From positions 1 to 48,704 of the forward strand of contig DAIDJO010000077.1 in the NCBI GenBank assembly GCA_027451345.1: a stretch of 48,704 nucleotides of DNA, in the 5' to 3' direction. Of this stretch, positions 48,597 through 48,704 are shown in pieces. The position numbers were made by a program, and so were the translations under genes. The DNA comes from Solirubrobacterales bacterium. GTDB taxonomy: Bacteria; Actinomycetota; Thermoleophilia; Solirubrobacterales; Solirubrobacteraceae. The stretch's first letter is position 1, and each line of letters begins with the position of its first letter. Under the pieces are notes generated by a model. It was not told the DNA's origin and did no database searches. It worked only from the letters and a program-made list of their open reading frames with translations.

Positions 48597-48704
48597 TCAG
48601 ACCCGGATCGGTGCGGACGCTGACAGTGGTGGGGAGGCAGCGAGCGTCGCCATCACCTCGGCCGCGGCCGCGCGCCCGCTGCGCACGGCGCCCTCCATCG
48701 TCGC
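48597..48704 (-). CDS. C-terminal end of a probable squalene-associated FAD oxidoreductase, 5' part outside window
   Basis: The last 35 codons before TGA 48599-48597 read ATMEGAVRSGRAAAAEV and a Ser/Pro tail. T-M-E-G-A-V-x-S-G-x-x-A-A is the usual FAD-closing C-terminus of phytoene-desaturase-like amine oxidases, including HpnE. Its place just before hpnG-ispH and hpnH supports HpnE, but the fragment is too short to exclude other desaturases. A 31-nt gap separates it from the fusion gene. Confidence 0.65.
   Translation of the reverse strand, partial: ATMEGAVRSGRAAAAEVMATLAASPPLSASAPIRV

Noticed and set aside
1..48704. CRISPR arrays, insertion sequences, prophage genes
   Set aside because: I saw no regularly spaced repeats, transposase, integrase or phage structural genes anywhere in the window.

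Overview
The window is a high-GC (roughly 70%) chromosomal segment of an actinobacterium. Several features together suggest class Thermoleophilia (Solirubrobacterales/Gaiellales-like): a transaldolase-glucose-6-phosphate isomerase fusion in an operon with opcA and zwf, hopanoid genes (hpnH and an hpnG-ispH fusion), a SufR-like regulator and a CtaG/SCO-rich aa3 oxidase operon. This placement is inferred from gene content; no phylogenetic marker was compared. Both ends cut genes: a GH65 phosphorylase/hydrolase on the left and the last 35 codons of a probable squalene-associated FAD oxidoreductase on the right.

Layout. 1-2.4 kb: GH65 enzyme and a coupled tandem universal stress protein. 2.4-3.2 kb: a decayed PIN-domain gene, a terminator, tRNA-Glu(CTC) and tRNA-Leu(CAG). 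3.2-11.7 kb: a three-thioredoxin-fold SCO1/TlpA protein facing an eight-gene minus-strand cytochrome c oxidase operon (cupredoxin-like protein, ctaC, ctaD, ctaE, ctaG, a small membrane protein, a second SCO protein, ctaB). 11.7-14 kb: an intergenic region with a Pho-box-like direct repeat, a PhoB-type response regulator and histidine kinase, and a small membrane protein. 14-23.7 kb: a translationally coupled minus-strand pentose-phosphate operon, tkt, tal-pgi, zwf, opcA, pgl, ROK kinase, histidine phosphatase. 23.8-26.1 kb: a RskA-like anti-sigma factor and a TadG-like surface protein.

26.2-27.2 kb: tRNA-Pro(GGG), whose last 14 nt recur about 0.8 kb downstream, with a VapBC-type module in between. 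27.2-29.1 kb: homocysteine methyltransferase and a divergent PyrE-glyoxalase-fold fusion. 29.2-32.3 kb: a probable Fe-S/nitric-oxide/redox stress cluster (unknown protein, DUF488, 7Fe ferredoxin, two hemerythrins around a SufR-like regulator) with related AT-rich sites at both of its intergenic regions. 32.7-37 kb: membrane-anchored Kelch/NHL propeller protein, then a CoA-transferase and HMG-CoA-lyase pair. 37-41.8 kb: PAS-GAF-GGDEF(degenerate)-EAL phosphodiesterase, divergent GAF-LOV-like sensor without the photoactive Cys, MFS transporter. 41.8-45.9 kb: GH3 enzyme, LapA-like protein, metallophosphoesterase, flippase-like membrane protein. 45.9 kb to the end: hopanoid/isoprenoid genes.

How it works together. 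The left half couples NADPH and sugar-phosphate supply (pentose-phosphate operon with the G6PDH activator OpcA) to aerobic respiration (oxidase and its copper and heme O assembly factors). The right half holds stress and signalling modules and membrane-lipid (hopanoid) synthesis. The most unusual points are an aa3 oxidase subunit I whose D-channel entrance residues are replaced, the AT-rich-operator Fe-S/NO cluster, several gene fusions, and the tRNA-bounded toxin-antitoxin cassette.
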